64,000 nt of DNA from Oligoflexia bacterium (GCA_023701205.1 JAMPXJ010000003.1:62001-126000); one strand, 5' to 3'; positions 7,655 through 16,675 are shown, counted from the first letter of the stretch. Made by a program: numbers and translations. Notes: generated by a model not told the origin, from the sequence alone.

Positions 7655-8017
7655 ATGGATTCCTTGAAGTTCTATCTGGTGGCCGCCCTGTTCGCGGCTT
7701 ATTTCCTGTTCCAAGCTTTCAGATCCCGGAGGATGCGCATGAAACTTCCCGAACTGCTTGCCCAAGGCGCCGTGGTGGTGGACGTCCGCACCCGCGAGGA
7801 GTTCGCGGGCGGGGCCCGGCCGGGCAGCCTTAATATTCCGCTCGACGAGCTGGCCCGAAGCGTAGAGAAGCTCGATCGCGCGCGTCCCGTGATCGTCTGC
7901 TGCGCATCGGGGGCCCGAAGCGCTATGGCCGCGGTCTGGCTCAAGAAGCAGGGTTTCGATCGCGTGGTGAACGCGGGAGCCTGGCAGAACACGCTGGTCG
8001 AGCCGGCATCTGTCTAA
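7655..8017 (+). CDS. Membrane-anchored rhodanese-like protein
   Basis: A 120-residue protein with one N-terminal membrane segment (about residues 5-22) followed by R-S-R-R and a single rhodanese domain. The active-site loop is V-C-C-A-S-G-A-R-S, with a catalytic-type Cys in the family's C-x-x-G-x-R-S arrangement, and V-V-D-V-R-T starts the domain. Such proteins handle persulfide sulfur or act in stress responses; the substrate is unknown. There are two plausible starts. ATG 7655 has no SD and lies just after the promoter. ATG 7739 has GGAGG six bases ahead and would give a soluble form beginning exactly at the rhodanese domain. Confidence 0.85.
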   Translation: MDSLKFYLVAALFAAYFLFQAFRSRRMRMKLPELLAQGAVVVDVRTREEFAGGARPGSLNIPLDELARSVEKLDRARPVIVCCASGARSAMAAVWLKKQGFDRVVNAGAWQNTLVEPASV

Positions 8018-8115
8018 AGATTAGGCATCGGCATCTCCGGCGCCGCTGTCGCAGGGCGGATTTACGGGGTTCCCGCGACGCTGGACGGGGTGCTGAATTT
8101 GCACCGTAATCAGGC

Positions 8116-9135
8116 GTGAGCCGGAAGAAACACGCTCTGATCATTTTGGGTTTTTGCGCGGCCGTCGGGCTCGCGGTCGAGGCCTACGAAACGGACCAGT
8201 TCACGGTACCGCCCCGCGAGCTCGCCGACACGGGCCCGGCGTTCTCCCGTTTCATCTTCCGCAGGCTTCACGAGGTGGTCGCGAAGGCGAATCGGGACGG
8301 TCGGGCGGATCTCTGGGACGAAGCCGCGCTCGCCCGGGCCGTGATCGATGACCTCGGCCTTCTGATGACCTGGCAGGACCAGCTGGATGGCGTTTTCGGG
8401 CGTGACTTGACGGTCTTGGATTTTGATGGCACCGCGCCGGTGGCGCCCGTGAGTTATCTTGCGCCCAAGCTCGGGAACATTTACTCCTTCGCGGGTTTTC
8501 ACCGGCTGATCAGCCCGAGCTACTTCGTCTTCAGCTCGACCTTCCGGATGTTCGGTGTGCACCTCGGGAGCGACAAGCTCGGGCACTTCATCAATCAGGG
8601 CTACCAGTATTTCGAGCTTTATCAGGGAGCCCTCGCCCGGGGCGCGAGCGAGGACGCCGCGCTCGCCGCGGCGGTCGCCTTCGGCGTGAGAACCGAGGCC
8701 GGCTTCTTCGGCCGGATCGTCGACGGCGTCTATTCGAACGCGGATCTGGCGTCGAACTTCGCGGGGATGTGGTTCTTCCGCAATCTGCTCAAGCCGATCG
8801 AGCTCGAGGGCGTCCGTTATCCGCCGATCCTGCTCCGGCTGGCCGACGGAACCCTGGGCTTCTCGTCCGATCCCGTCAATGCGCCTGAGACGCTGCTTCA
8901 GCGGTTTTTCACCCGCCATCTGGACGAGGCGCTCAATCCCTCGCAATACGAGCGGCTTCAGAGGGTCGTTATCCGGAGGGAAATCCGCGAGCGCTGCTTT
9001 CCGCTGCGTCTTTTTTACGGTCTCGAGACGCGCGCAGCCGCCGAAGAGGCGACCGCGCGGCTTCAGCTCTGGTCCGGCCTCGACTACGGTCATCGCGACG
9101 AAAAGCTGCTTCGGATCGCCGATCTGTGCTTTTAG
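8116..9135 (+). CDS. Secreted or anchored protein with D-K-L-G-H-F motif
   Basis: A 339-residue protein from GTG 8116 with a hydrophobic N-terminal segment (A-L-I-I-L-G-F-C-A-A-V-G-L-A) that could be a signal peptide or anchor. The motif S-D-K-L-G-H-F in the middle, followed by an aromatic helix (Y-Q-Y-F-E-L-Y), resembles the DK-GHF signature of VanZ/DUF2279-like proteins, but length and surroundings differ. I do not recognise the family with certainty. It is separated by about 100 bases from the rhodanese gene and ends one base before the facing YgbA-like gene. The only ribosome binding hint is a weak AGG. Confidence 0.65.
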   Translation: MSRKKHALIILGFCAAVGLAVEAYETDQFTVPPRELADTGPAFSRFIFRRLHEVVAKANRDGRADLWDEAALARAVIDDLGLLMTWQDQLDGVFGRDLTVLDFDGTAPVAPVSYLAPKLGNIYSFAGFHRLISPSYFVFSSTFRMFGVHLGSDKLGHFINQGYQYFELYQGALARGASEDAALAAAVAFGVRTEAGFFGRIVDGVYSNADLASNFAGMWFFRNLLKPIELEGVRYPPILLRLADGTLGFSSDPVNAPETLLQRFFTRHLDEALNPSQYERLQRVVIRREIRERCFPLRLFYGLETRAAAEEATARLQLWSGLDYGHRDEKLLRIADLCF

Positions 9136-9516
9136 CTAGCCGCGCTTGAGCGCTGCGCGGCGATCCTGCCACTTCCGGATTCTCCCGGCGGACAAAGCGC
9201 CGTCGATCGAATGCAGGAGCGCGAGGAGCGGATGACGAAAGAGCATCCGGGGCCCCGCACGGCCCATGAGCTGCTTCGCGTACGCCCGCTCGTCGGCCGT
9301 GTAGCAGTGAATAGGACACCTCGCGCAGGTCGGCTTGTCCTCGCCGAAAGCGCATTTCTCGAGCCGATAACGGGCATAATCGAGAAAGCGGCTGCAGCGC
9401 GCGCAACAGGACGAGTCGTTCGGCTGTTCGTGGTTTTCACGACAGTAGATCCGAGTCATGGCTTCGAGCGTTTGCATCTCTCTTTCAAAGCGCGGGCTGC
9501 CGGGTACCATTCCCAT
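9136..9516 (-). CDS. YgbA-like (nitrous oxide-stimulated promoter family) protein
   Basis: About 126 residues, rich in conserved cysteines: M-x-R-I-Y-C-R, C-C-A-R-C-x3-L-x-Y-A-R-Y-R, K-P-T-C-A-R-C-P-I-H-C-Y and G-P-R-M-x4-P. This pattern and length match the YgbA_NO family. In enterobacteria its gene responds to nitric oxide through NsrR and the protein supports growth under nitrosative stress. The cysteines probably bind a metal or Fe-S cluster. ATG 9516 is chosen because AAGG lies about 4 bases upstream; the frame remains open further 5'. It converges on the D-K-L-G-H-F gene with no gap. Confidence 0.82.
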   Translation of the reverse strand: MGMVPGSPRFEREMQTLEAMTRIYCRENHEQPNDSSCCARCSRFLDYARYRLEKCAFGEDKPTCARCPIHCYTADERAYAKQLMGRAGPRMLFRHPLLALLHSIDGALSAGRIRKWQDRRAALKRG

Positions 9517-9681
9517 GTCGCCTTTCTTAGTCCGGTGTGAAGCGCAATTCAAGGCTGCCGCCACTGCTTTTTGGAAAGTGCGTTGCGCCTTGAGGGAGCG
9601 GCGGAGCGCCCGGACTGAAGCCGGGATGACGCGGCCCTGGAACGCACCTTGCTAACTCCACCGCGAGTGAGGGAGACACAA

Positions 9682-10233
9682 ATGAAGAGAGAGATTCAGT
9701 CGTTCTTGTCGATGGGCGGTTTGATGGTCGGAGCGCTGCTGGCCGGCGCGATCGCAAGCGAGGCCGCCGAGCCCGCTGCTGGAAGCGGGCTGCCCGTGCT
9801 GCGGGTGAAGCGCGCGTTCTTCGAGAAAACTTTGGAAACCGAGCTCAAGGTGAGCGTTCGGGGTCAGGCGGCCGGGGCGGTGATCGCCCGCTCCGAGTGG
9901 GTGGAATATCCCACGGAGCTGCCCGCCCCTGCTCCCGATGCCTCGACGGGTCCGGTGCTCGCGGACTTCCGCGATTTCAAGGCGTGCAACGAGCTGGCGA
10001 ATCCTGAAGCGGTGAAGCTTTGCTTCAATGTGATGCCTGACGTCTCGAGCGTGGGGCTGAACGCGAAGGAAATGGCCTTGGAGGGGCTCCAGAGCGTGCT
10101 GCCTTCGGGGTGCAAGGCCGAGAGCGCGCGCCTGAGCCGGATCGCGCGCGACGACGACCAGTTCACGGTCAGTTACACCCTGGAACAGCCGGGCTGCGAG
10201 GCTGAAGTAACCCTCTCCGTCCGGTCGCTTTGA
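9682..10233 (+). CDS. Secreted protein of unknown function
   Basis: A 183-residue protein with a clear Sec signal peptide (K-R-E, then a hydrophobic stretch of about 15 residues, then A-I-A-S-E-A-A-E). GGGAGA six bases upstream supports ATG 9682. The mature part has no transmembrane segment. It contains two cysteines in C-N-E-L and V-K-L-C-F-N and two more near the C-terminus (S-G-C-K, P-G-C-E), possibly disulfide-bonded. No family is recognised. It may share a transcript with the downstream methyltransferase, about 50 bases away. Confidence 0.7.
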   Translation: MKREIQSFLSMGGLMVGALLAGAIASEAAEPAAGSGLPVLRVKRAFFEKTLETELKVSVRGQAAGAVIARSEWVEYPTELPAPAPDASTGPVLADFRDFKACNELANPEAVKLCFNVMPDVSSVGLNAKEMALEGLQSVLPSGCKAESARLSRIARDDDQFTVSYTLEQPGCEAEVTLSVRSL

Positions 10234-10285
10234 CGGAAAAAGGCGCGTGCGGTAGGACGTCCCGGCTGGAGACAGGCGGGACGCG

Positions 10286-10966
10286 ATGTTCGAATACACC
10301 TTAACAACCCGGATCGAGAAGCTCGGCGCTCACGAGCTCAAGTTGGAATGCCTGGAAAATCTCGATCGGACGATCGACCGGCTCTTTGAGTTCCTTCAGA
10401 AAGAGGGTCGTGAGTCGCTTCTGGAAACCCTCTGCCCGTACTTCGGCGTCGTCTGGCCTTCCGCCCGAGCGCTGACGGAGCAGCTCGCGGAGCTGGGCGC
10501 GGGGGCTTTCGAGGGAAAGCGGGTGCTGGAGCTGGGCTGCGGACTCGCGATTCCGAGCCTCCTGCTCTCGAAACTCGGCGCACAGGTCACTGCCACTGAC
10601 TTTCACCCGGAAGTCCCGCGCTTTCTCGAGCGCAACATCGCCTTGAACGGGATTCCGGCCGGGGAGCTGCGATACCTGCATCTGGATTGGCAGGGCGGCG
10701 CGCTCCCTCAGGAGCGCTTCGACTGGGTGATCGGCAGCGATATCCTTTACGAAAAACAGCAGCCCGCGATCCTGGCGCGTGCGATCCGCGATCATCTGGC
10801 GCCCGGGGGCAGGGCGATCGTGGCCGATCCGGCCCGACCTTATCTTCAGGCTTTCGTCGATGAAATGCAGCGGCGCGGGTTCCGCCAGCACACCGCGATC
10901 CGCAGTGCGCGCGACGTGCCGGTGGACAAGGAAATTTTCCTCGTCAGCTTTGAGAGAGCCGTTTGA
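10286..10966 (+). CDS. Class I SAM-dependent methyltransferase (Methyltransf_16-like)
   Basis: A 226-residue Rossmann-fold methyltransferase. The SAM-binding motif is V-L-E-L-G-C-G-L-A-I-P-S (about residues 78-90), followed by T-A-T-D-F-H-P and N-I-A-L-N-G, and a later W-V-I-G-S-D-I-L-Y motif. The G-S-D-I-L-Y pattern and length fit the lysine-methyltransferase-like group that includes ETFB and calmodulin methyltransferases, so a protein substrate is possible. The N-terminal 60 residues are helical and probably form the substrate cap. Its 3' end overlaps the end of the facing LplT-PlsC gene by 23 bases. Confidence 0.78.
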   Translation: MFEYTLTTRIEKLGAHELKLECLENLDRTIDRLFEFLQKEGRESLLETLCPYFGVVWPSARALTEQLAELGAGAFEGKRVLELGCGLAIPSLLLSKLGAQVTATDFHPEVPRFLERNIALNGIPAGELRYLHLDWQGGALPQERFDWVIGSDILYEKQQPAILARAIRDHLAPGGRAIVADPARPYLQAFVDEMQRRGFRQHTAIRSARDVPVDKEIFLVSFERAV

Positions 10967-12821
10967 CCTCTTCGAAAAGCGCGTTCGCGGTGGCCGCGTT
11001 CGGCTGCAGCGGTCGGCCCACGTTCAGGCCCACGCGGGACCAGAAGCCGCGAGGCCGCTTGAAGATCGCCCGGCCGCCTTCCCGGCTGAAGATGCTTCCC
11101 CAGAGTCCCTGGAGCGCGACCGGCACCACGGGGACGGGCGTGTCCGCGAGGATCTTCTCGATGCCCGGCCGGAACGGCTGGATCTCACCGGTATGGGTGA
11201 TCCTCCCCTCGGGGAAGATGCAGATCACGTTGCCGTCCCTCAGCTCTGCGGCGATTCTTTCGAATGCCTGCCGGAGTACGGCGGTATCCTCCTTCGCGGT
11301 GGCGATCGGGATCACCTTCGCGTGCCGGGTCAGGAAGCGCCCGAAGGCCGAGGGAATGTAGTTGTAGTCCATCACGAAGCGAACCGGACGGCGGATCATC
11401 CCGTAGATGATCAGCCAGTCGATGAAGCTCACGTGATTGCTGACGATCACCAGGCCGCCGGTCGCCGGGATGTTCTCCGCTCCGAGCAGCCGCACGCGGT
11501 ACATGAAATTCGTGAGCATCCAGGCCAGGAAGCGCAGCAGGAACTCCGGGATCACCGTGTAGATGTAAAGGGCCACGGCCGCGTTCAGGAACGCGAGTGT
11601 CAGGAACATCTGCGGGAGGGTCATTTTCGCGATCATCATGCCCATGAGCATGAGCGAGGCCGTGACCATGAAAAGCGCGTTGAGGATGTTGTTGGCCGCG
11701 ACCACCCGCGAACGCTGGGAAGGCTCGGCGCGCTCCTGAATCAGGGTGTAGAGCGGGACGAAATAAAAGCCGCCGAAAACCGAGACGAGCAGCAGGTCCA
11801 GCGCGATCCGGATACCTCCCGCGCTCGAAAGCAGCTCGCCGAGGCTTCGGAGTGAAGCGGCGGGGGCTCCCGCCCAGGGGTGGCCAGCGAGAAAGAGGTC
11901 GGCCGCGAAGATCGACATGCCGATCGATCCGAACGGAACCATTCCAAGCTCCAGGCGTTTGTTGGAAAGGCGTTCACAGAGCGTCGAGCCGATACCGATG
12001 CCCACCGAGAAGAGCGTCAGGAAAAACGTCACGACGCCTTCGTTGGCCTGCAGGAAATCCTTGCAGTAGGGGGGGAAGAGCGAAAGGAACGCGGCCCCGA
12101 AAAACCAGAACCAGGAGATCCCGAGAACCGCGAGAAACACGGTTCGGTTGCTCCGGATCGAGCGCGAGACTTCGAGCGTGGGAGGGAAGGGATTCCACTG
12201 CACCCGGAGTCCAGGCGCCATCGGCGGGCAGCGTGGGACCATCCGGCTCGCTAGAAAGCCCAGGGTGGCGACGGTGAGCAGCCCGGCGCTCACCAGGGCC
12301 GGGCCTTGCGGCTCGATCGCCACAAGGATCCCGCCCAGGATCGTGCCGAAGAGGATTGCGAGGAATGTTCCGGCCCCGACCAGCGCGTTGCCCGCCACCA
12401 GCTCCTCCGGCGGGAGCAGCTGGGGCAGGACGCTGTATTTTACCGGACCGAAGAAGGTCGAATGCAGGCCCATCAGGAAAAGCGTGACGAGCAGGAGCCC
12501 GAACTGATGAAAAAGGAAGCCGATCGTCGCCACGGCCATGATCGCGATCTCGGCAAGCTTCACCCAACGCATCACGGTCGTTTTTTCATATTTGTCGGCC
12601 AGCTGGCCCGAGGTGGCCGAGAACAGAAAGAACGGCAAGATGAAGATGCCGCCGGCGACGGCCACCATCTGGCTCGAGGGGATGCCCAGGACGCTCGAGG
12701 TCTTGAACGCGATCAGGATGATCATCGCGTTTTTAAGCAGGTTGTCATTGAAAGCGCCGAAGAACTGCGTCCAGAAGAAGGGGCCAAAGCGCCGGGTTCT
12801 CAGTAATTGGAATTGGGCCAT
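10944..12821 (-). CDS. LplT-type MFS transporter fused to PlsC-type acyltransferase
   Basis: A 625-residue bifunctional membrane protein. Residues 1 to about 420 form an MFS transporter of the lysophospholipid flippase type (starting F-F-W-T-Q-F-F-G-A-F-N-D-N). From about 430 the sequence is a glycerolipid acyltransferase with N-H-V-S-F-I-D (the HX4D catalytic motif) and F-P-E-G-R (acyl-acceptor binding). In E. coli, LplT flips lysophospholipids inward and the separate Aas reacylates them. Here both steps are on one chain, but without the acyl-ACP synthetase part seen in longer fusions. The likely job is recycling of lysophosphatidylethanolamine in the inner membrane. Confidence 0.87.
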   Translation of the reverse strand: MAQFQLLRTRRFGPFFWTQFFGAFNDNLLKNAMIILIAFKTSSVLGIPSSQMVAVAGGIFILPFFLFSATSGQLADKYEKTTVMRWVKLAEIAIMAVATIGFLFHQFGLLLVTLFLMGLHSTFFGPVKYSVLPQLLPPEELVAGNALVGAGTFLAILFGTILGGILVAIEPQGPALVSAGLLTVATLGFLASRMVPRCPPMAPGLRVQWNPFPPTLEVSRSIRSNRTVFLAVLGISWFWFFGAAFLSLFPPYCKDFLQANEGVVTFFLTLFSVGIGIGSTLCERLSNKRLELGMVPFGSIGMSIFAADLFLAGHPWAGAPAASLRSLGELLSSAGGIRIALDLLLVSVFGGFYFVPLYTLIQERAEPSQRSRVVAANNILNALFMVTASLMLMGMMIAKMTLPQMFLTLAFLNAAVALYIYTVIPEFLLRFLAWMLTNFMYRVRLLGAENIPATGGLVIVSNHVSFIDWLIIYGMIRRPVRFVMDYNYIPSAFGRFLTRHAKVIPIATAKEDTAVLRQAFERIAAELRDGNVICIFPEGRITHTGEIQPFRPGIEKILADTPVPVVPVALQGLWGSIFSREGGRAIFKRPRGFWSRVGLNVGRPLQPNAATANALFEEVKRLSQS

Positions 12822-12894
12822 GCCGGAAGCTTACCCGGAGCTTTCGGCCCCCGGCAAGTGTTCAAGCCGGGGAAACGATGGTAATTTGGGCGGC

Positions 12895-14295
12895 ATGGAA
12901 CTTCCCCAGGACTTCGTTTCCGAGATCGCCAAGAATTTTCCCCAGGATTTTCTGACCCGGGAGCCGGGAGATCTGTCGGCCTATGGCCGCGATTGGACCA
13001 AGGTATACGCGGCCAATCCGCGCGCGGTCGTTCTCCCGCGCACGACCGAGGAGGTCTCCCTCTTCCTGAAGCTCTGCCTGCGGCACCGCATCGCCATTGT
13101 TCCCTCGGGCGGCCGGACGGGCCTGGCGGGCGGCGCGGTGGCGCCGAATGGCGAGATCGTGCTGAGTCTCGCGCGCATGAACCGGATGGAAGCGGTCGAT
13201 CCCTTGGCGCAGACCCTGCGCGTGCAGGCGGGCGCCGTCACGCAGGCCGTCCATGAGCATTGCGCGCCGTTCGGTCTGACCTGGCCCGTGGATTTCGCGT
13301 CAAAAGGTTCGAGCCACGTCGGCGGCAATATCGCCACCAACGCGGGCGGCGTGAAGGTGATCCATTACGGTATGACGCGGCAGTGGGTGCTCGGGCTTCA
13401 GGTCGTCACGATGGACGGGGAGATCCATGAGCTCAACGGCGCGCTCGAGAAGAACAACACGGGCGTCGATCTGCGGCAGCTTTTCATCGGGAGCGAGGGA
13501 ATCCTGGGGGTGATCACCGAGGCGACGCTCAAGCTCACGCGCCTTCCGGGCCAGCTCGATGTCTTCTTCTTCGCGCTCGACGACATGAAAGCGGTCCTGA
13601 AGCTCTTTCTCGAGGCTCGGCGCGCGCCGTTCCCGCTCATGGCCTTCGAGACGCTCACCCACAACTGCCTGGAGGCGACGGTTCGTCATCTCAAGCTCAA
13701 GCGCCCGTTCGAAAGTGAGTCCGGGGCCTATGTGCTGATGGAGGTTCAACGCCCGGTCACGCCCGATGCGCAGGCGGTCCTGGATCAGTGGCTTTCGGGC
13801 GTCTTCGAGAAGGGCTTGGTGCGTGACGGCACGATCGCGCAGTCGCCGCGCGAGGCTCGGGAGCTCTGGATGATCCGCGAGGGGGTCGCCGAGAGCATCA
13901 TGGAGGGCAACTTCGTCCACAAGAACGACATCGCGCTCCCCATCGCTTCGCTCGAGGCCTTCGTTTCCGAGATGTACGGGATTTTCGCCGGACGGCACGG
14001 CGGCATGGAGATCTACCTCTTCGGGCATATCGGGGACGGCAACCTTCATGTCAATACGATGAAGCCCGCATCGATGGATCGCCCGGATTTCATCGAGAAA
14101 TGCCATGCGGCCGATCAGGACCTTTTCGCGCTCGTATCGAAGTACCGCGGCAGCATCTCGGCGGAGCACGGTATCGGCCTGCTGAAGAAGGAGGCGCTCG
14201 GTTACTCGCGAAGCCCCGCGGAGATCGCCCTCATGCGGGCGATCAAGGGAATCCTCGACCCGCAGGGGCTCATGAACCCTGGCAAGGTGCTGTGA
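12895..14295 (+). CDS. FAD-linked 2-hydroxyacid dehydrogenase, D2HGDH/GlcD-like
   Basis: A 466-residue flavoprotein of the VAO/PCMH group. The N-terminal FAD domain has P-S-G-G-R-T-G-L-A-G-G and G-G-N-I-A-T-N-A-G-G. The C-terminal oxidase domain has H-I-G-D-G-N-L-H and S-A-E-H-G-I-G, residues linked to substrate carboxylate and metal binding in D-2-hydroxyglutarate and D-lactate dehydrogenases. It lies tail-to-tail with serA. SerA enzymes can reduce 2-oxoglutarate to D-2-hydroxyglutarate, which this enzyme could reoxidise, so D2HGDH is the favoured reading; glycolate or D-lactate oxidation remains possible. There is no SD at ATG 12895; TAATTT preceded by TGG ends 7 bases upstream. Confidence 0.85.
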   Translation: MELPQDFVSEIAKNFPQDFLTREPGDLSAYGRDWTKVYAANPRAVVLPRTTEEVSLFLKLCLRHRIAIVPSGGRTGLAGGAVAPNGEIVLSLARMNRMEAVDPLAQTLRVQAGAVTQAVHEHCAPFGLTWPVDFASKGSSHVGGNIATNAGGVKVIHYGMTRQWVLGLQVVTMDGEIHELNGALEKNNTGVDLRQLFIGSEGILGVITEATLKLTRLPGQLDVFFFALDDMKAVLKLFLEARRAPFPLMAFETLTHNCLEATVRHLKLKRPFESESGAYVLMEVQRPVTPDAQAVLDQWLSGVFEKGLVRDGTIAQSPREARELWMIREGVAESIMEGNFVHKNDIALPIASLEAFVSEMYGIFAGRHGGMEIYLFGHIGDGNLHVNTMKPASMDRPDFIEKCHAADQDLFALVSKYRGSISAEHGIGLLKKEALGYSRSPAEIALMRAIKGILDPQGLMNPGKVL

Positions 14296-14316
14296 GCTCC
14301 TGGGTGCCGTGACCTC

Positions 14317-15567
14317 TCAGTAAAGGATTCTCGTCCGGATCGAGGTCTTCAGTCCCTCGATCGCGTTCTTGATCTCCAGCGAGAGCTCCTTGTTGGTGTC
14401 CAGGACGAGGTAGCCGATCTCGCCGTCGGTGGCCAGGGTCTGCGCCTCGATGTTGGCGCCCAGGTCGGAGACGATCCGGTTGATCTCGCGAAGCACGCCG
14501 GGGACGTTCTTATGGACGTTCAGGATGCGGTGGCTGTTGCGGGTCGGCGGCAAATCGAGGACCGGGAAATTCACCGCGCCCGTGGTCGCTCCGGTATTGA
14601 TGAAGCGGATGAGCGTCGTCGGGACCTCCTCGCCGATGTTGCATTGGGCTTCCTCGGTCGCGCCGCCGATGTGGGGCGTGAGGATCACGTTCTCGAGGGT
14701 CTGCAGCTCGGTGATGAAGTCGTTGATATTGGACTCCGGCTCCTCGGGATAGACGTCGATCGCCGCGCCGGCGAGATGCTTCGACTTCAATGCGTGGGCC
14801 AGGGCGGGAATATCCACGACCGTGCCGCGGCTGGCGTTGAGCAGGAATGAGCCCTTTTTCATCCGCGCGAGCTCCGCGGTCCCGATCATCTGCCGCGTCT
14901 GCGGTGTCTCGGGGACGTGCAGGGTCAGGAAGTCGCTCTCGCGCACGACCTCGTCGAGAGTGGCGCAGCCCCGGGCATTGCCCAGCGGGAGCTTCGAGAC
15001 GATGTCGAAGAAGATCACGCGCATTCCGAGCGCCTCGGCCAGGGTCGAGACCTGAGAGCCGATATGCCCATAGCCCACGATGCCCAGGGTCTTGCCCCGG
15101 ACCTCGTAGCAGCCGACGGCGACCTTTCTCCAGATGCCCTTGTGCAGCTCGTTGTTGCGTTGTCCCAGCTGCCGCGCCAGCATGATGATCTCGGAAAGCA
15201 CCATCTCAGCCACGCTCCGGGTGTTCCCGAAAGGCGCGTTGAAAACCGGGATCCCGAGCCTCCTGGCCGCCGTGAGATCCACCTGGTTGGTGCCGATGCA
15301 GAAGCAGCCCAGGCCCAGTAGCCGCTTGGCCTCGCGAAGTGCGGGCTCGGTGATCTGGGTCTTGCTTCGGATCCCCAGGATGTGCACGTCCGCGAGCTTC
15401 TCCTTGAGCTGTTCCTCGTTCAGGGCGTTCGGCAGGGTCTCGACCTGATAGCTTTCGTTCGCGAAAAGATTCCTGGCGAGCGGATGGATGTTCTCGAGCA
15501 GGAGCACTTTGATCTGCTCCTTCGGAAAGGACGTCTGCCGGGGCGTGGGATTGGGAATATTGACCAT
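14317..15567 (-). CDS. serA: D-3-phosphoglycerate dehydrogenase
   Basis: A 416-residue NAD-dependent dehydrogenase catalysing the first step of serine synthesis. It shows G-I-V-G-Y-G-H-I-G (NAD binding), N-A-S-R-G-T-V-V-D, D-V-Y-P-E-E-P and the catalytic H-I-G-G-A-T-E-E-A-Q. A C-terminal ACT domain of about 75 residues (starting near H-R-I-L-N-V-H-K-N-V-P-G-V-L) should give feedback control by serine. Length equals the ACT-containing E. coli type. ATG 15567 is chosen because the family starts here; the open frame upstream is unrelated and overlaps rsgA. TATAAA lies 8 bases upstream with no SD, so the transcript may be nearly leaderless. Confidence 0.93.
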   Translation of the reverse strand: MVNIPNPTPRQTSFPKEQIKVLLLENIHPLARNLFANESYQVETLPNALNEEQLKEKLADVHILGIRSKTQITEPALREAKRLLGLGCFCIGTNQVDLTAARRLGIPVFNAPFGNTRSVAEMVLSEIIMLARQLGQRNNELHKGIWRKVAVGCYEVRGKTLGIVGYGHIGSQVSTLAEALGMRVIFFDIVSKLPLGNARGCATLDEVVRESDFLTLHVPETPQTRQMIGTAELARMKKGSFLLNASRGTVVDIPALAHALKSKHLAGAAIDVYPEEPESNINDFITELQTLENVILTPHIGGATEEAQCNIGEEVPTTLIRFINTGATTGAVNFPVLDLPPTRNSHRILNVHKNVPGVLREINRIVSDLGANIEAQTLATDGEIGYLVLDTNKELSLEIKNAIEGLKTSIRTRILY

Positions 15568-15637
15568 AACGGATTTTATAGCTGAAAACGGGGAGCGGCG
15601 CGAGACAGGAATCTCCGGCTCTGGTAAAGGTAAGCGG

Positions 15638-16675
15638 GTGACACCGAGATTCAAAGGTGATTCGGATGACTGGTTGGACGACGAAGGCGGCTCAGCCGCG
15701 GCGCGGAGCCGGGCTCCGTCGCGCAAGAGTTCCCATGCGCGCGCCACGCCGCTGGCGCCGGAACGGTCGAATGCCGTGGTTGCCGAGGTTTTTCCCAACC
15801 AGTGCCGGGTCAAGCTGCGTGACGACGGGACGGAGCTGCTTTGCGCTTTCCGCCGCTCGGGTGTGCTGCAAAAAGGCGAGGTCCGCGAACGAAGCCCGGT
15901 AGCCGTGGGAGACCTGGTGCTGGCGCGGGACCTGGGCACCGAGCATGCGGGAATGAGGCAGGGGATCGTCGAAGGGGTCTGCGCGCGCCGCAACCGCCTC
16001 TACCGGCCCGCGCCCGGGCGCGAGGGGACTCAGATCCGTCATGTCATCGCCGCGAACATCGATCTTCTCGTGGTTGTCGCTTCGGAAAGAGAGCCGGAAT
16101 TCTCGCCGGGGCTCGTTGACCGCTTCCTGGTCGCGGCGCAGGCCGCGGGGATCAGTACTTTGATCTGCGCGACGAAGTGCGATCTGCGGGACGCGACCCA
16201 GCCGGCTCCGTGGAAGCTGTATTCGGATCTGGGCTTCGACGTCATCGAGGTGAGTGCGCGCCGCGGAGACGGCGTGGACGCGCTCCGATCGAGGCTGACG
16301 GGCGTCGCCGCGCTTTTTTGCGGTCAATCCGGCGTCGGCAAGACCTCGCTCCTGCGCGCGCTGCTTCAGTCGGAGGTGGGGCGGATCGGCGAGATCAGCC
16401 AGGCCACGGGCAAAGGCCGGCATACCACGACCGCGACGGTGCTCCTCGGGGGGCCGGAAGGCTCGCAATGGATGGACTCCCCGGGGGTGAGGGAGTTCGG
16501 GCTCGCGGATATCGATCCGGACCGGCTGACCGATTTCTTTCCGGAGCTTTCCCGCGCCGGGTGCGCGAAGCCGGGCTGCCTTCACGAATCGGAACCCGGC
16601 TGCGTCGCGCTCGGGCTGGCCCGGTACGGGAGTTTCCGGCGGATTCTCGAGTCGCTCCGCGCGGGAGAGAACTAG
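15638..16675 (+). CDS. rsgA: Small ribosomal subunit biogenesis GTPase RsgA
   Basis: A 345-residue circularly permuted GTPase that helps late maturation of the 30S subunit. It has an N-terminal OB-fold, then the G motifs in permuted order: G4-like A-T-K-C-D, G1 G-Q-S-G-V-G-K-T-S, G3 D-S-P-G-V. The C-terminal zinc motif is C-x4-C-x-H-x5-C (C-A-K-P-G-C-L-H-E-S-E-P-G-C). An N-terminal Ser/Arg-rich stretch of about 45 residues precedes the OB-fold, longer than usual. GTG 15638 is taken as start with AAAGG seven bases upstream. Divergent from serA with 70 bases between. Confidence 0.92.
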   Translation: MTPRFKGDSDDWLDDEGGSAAARSRAPSRKSSHARATPLAPERSNAVVAEVFPNQCRVKLRDDGTELLCAFRRSGVLQKGEVRERSPVAVGDLVLARDLGTEHAGMRQGIVEGVCARRNRLYRPAPGREGTQIRHVIAANIDLLVVVASEREPEFSPGLVDRFLVAAQAAGISTLICATKCDLRDATQPAPWKLYSDLGFDVIEVSARRGDGVDALRSRLTGVAALFCGQSGVGKTSLLRALLQSEVGRIGEISQATGKGRHTTTATVLLGGPEGSQWMDSPGVREFGLADIDPDRLTDFFPELSRAGCAKPGCLHESEPGCVALGLARYGSFRRILESLRAGEN

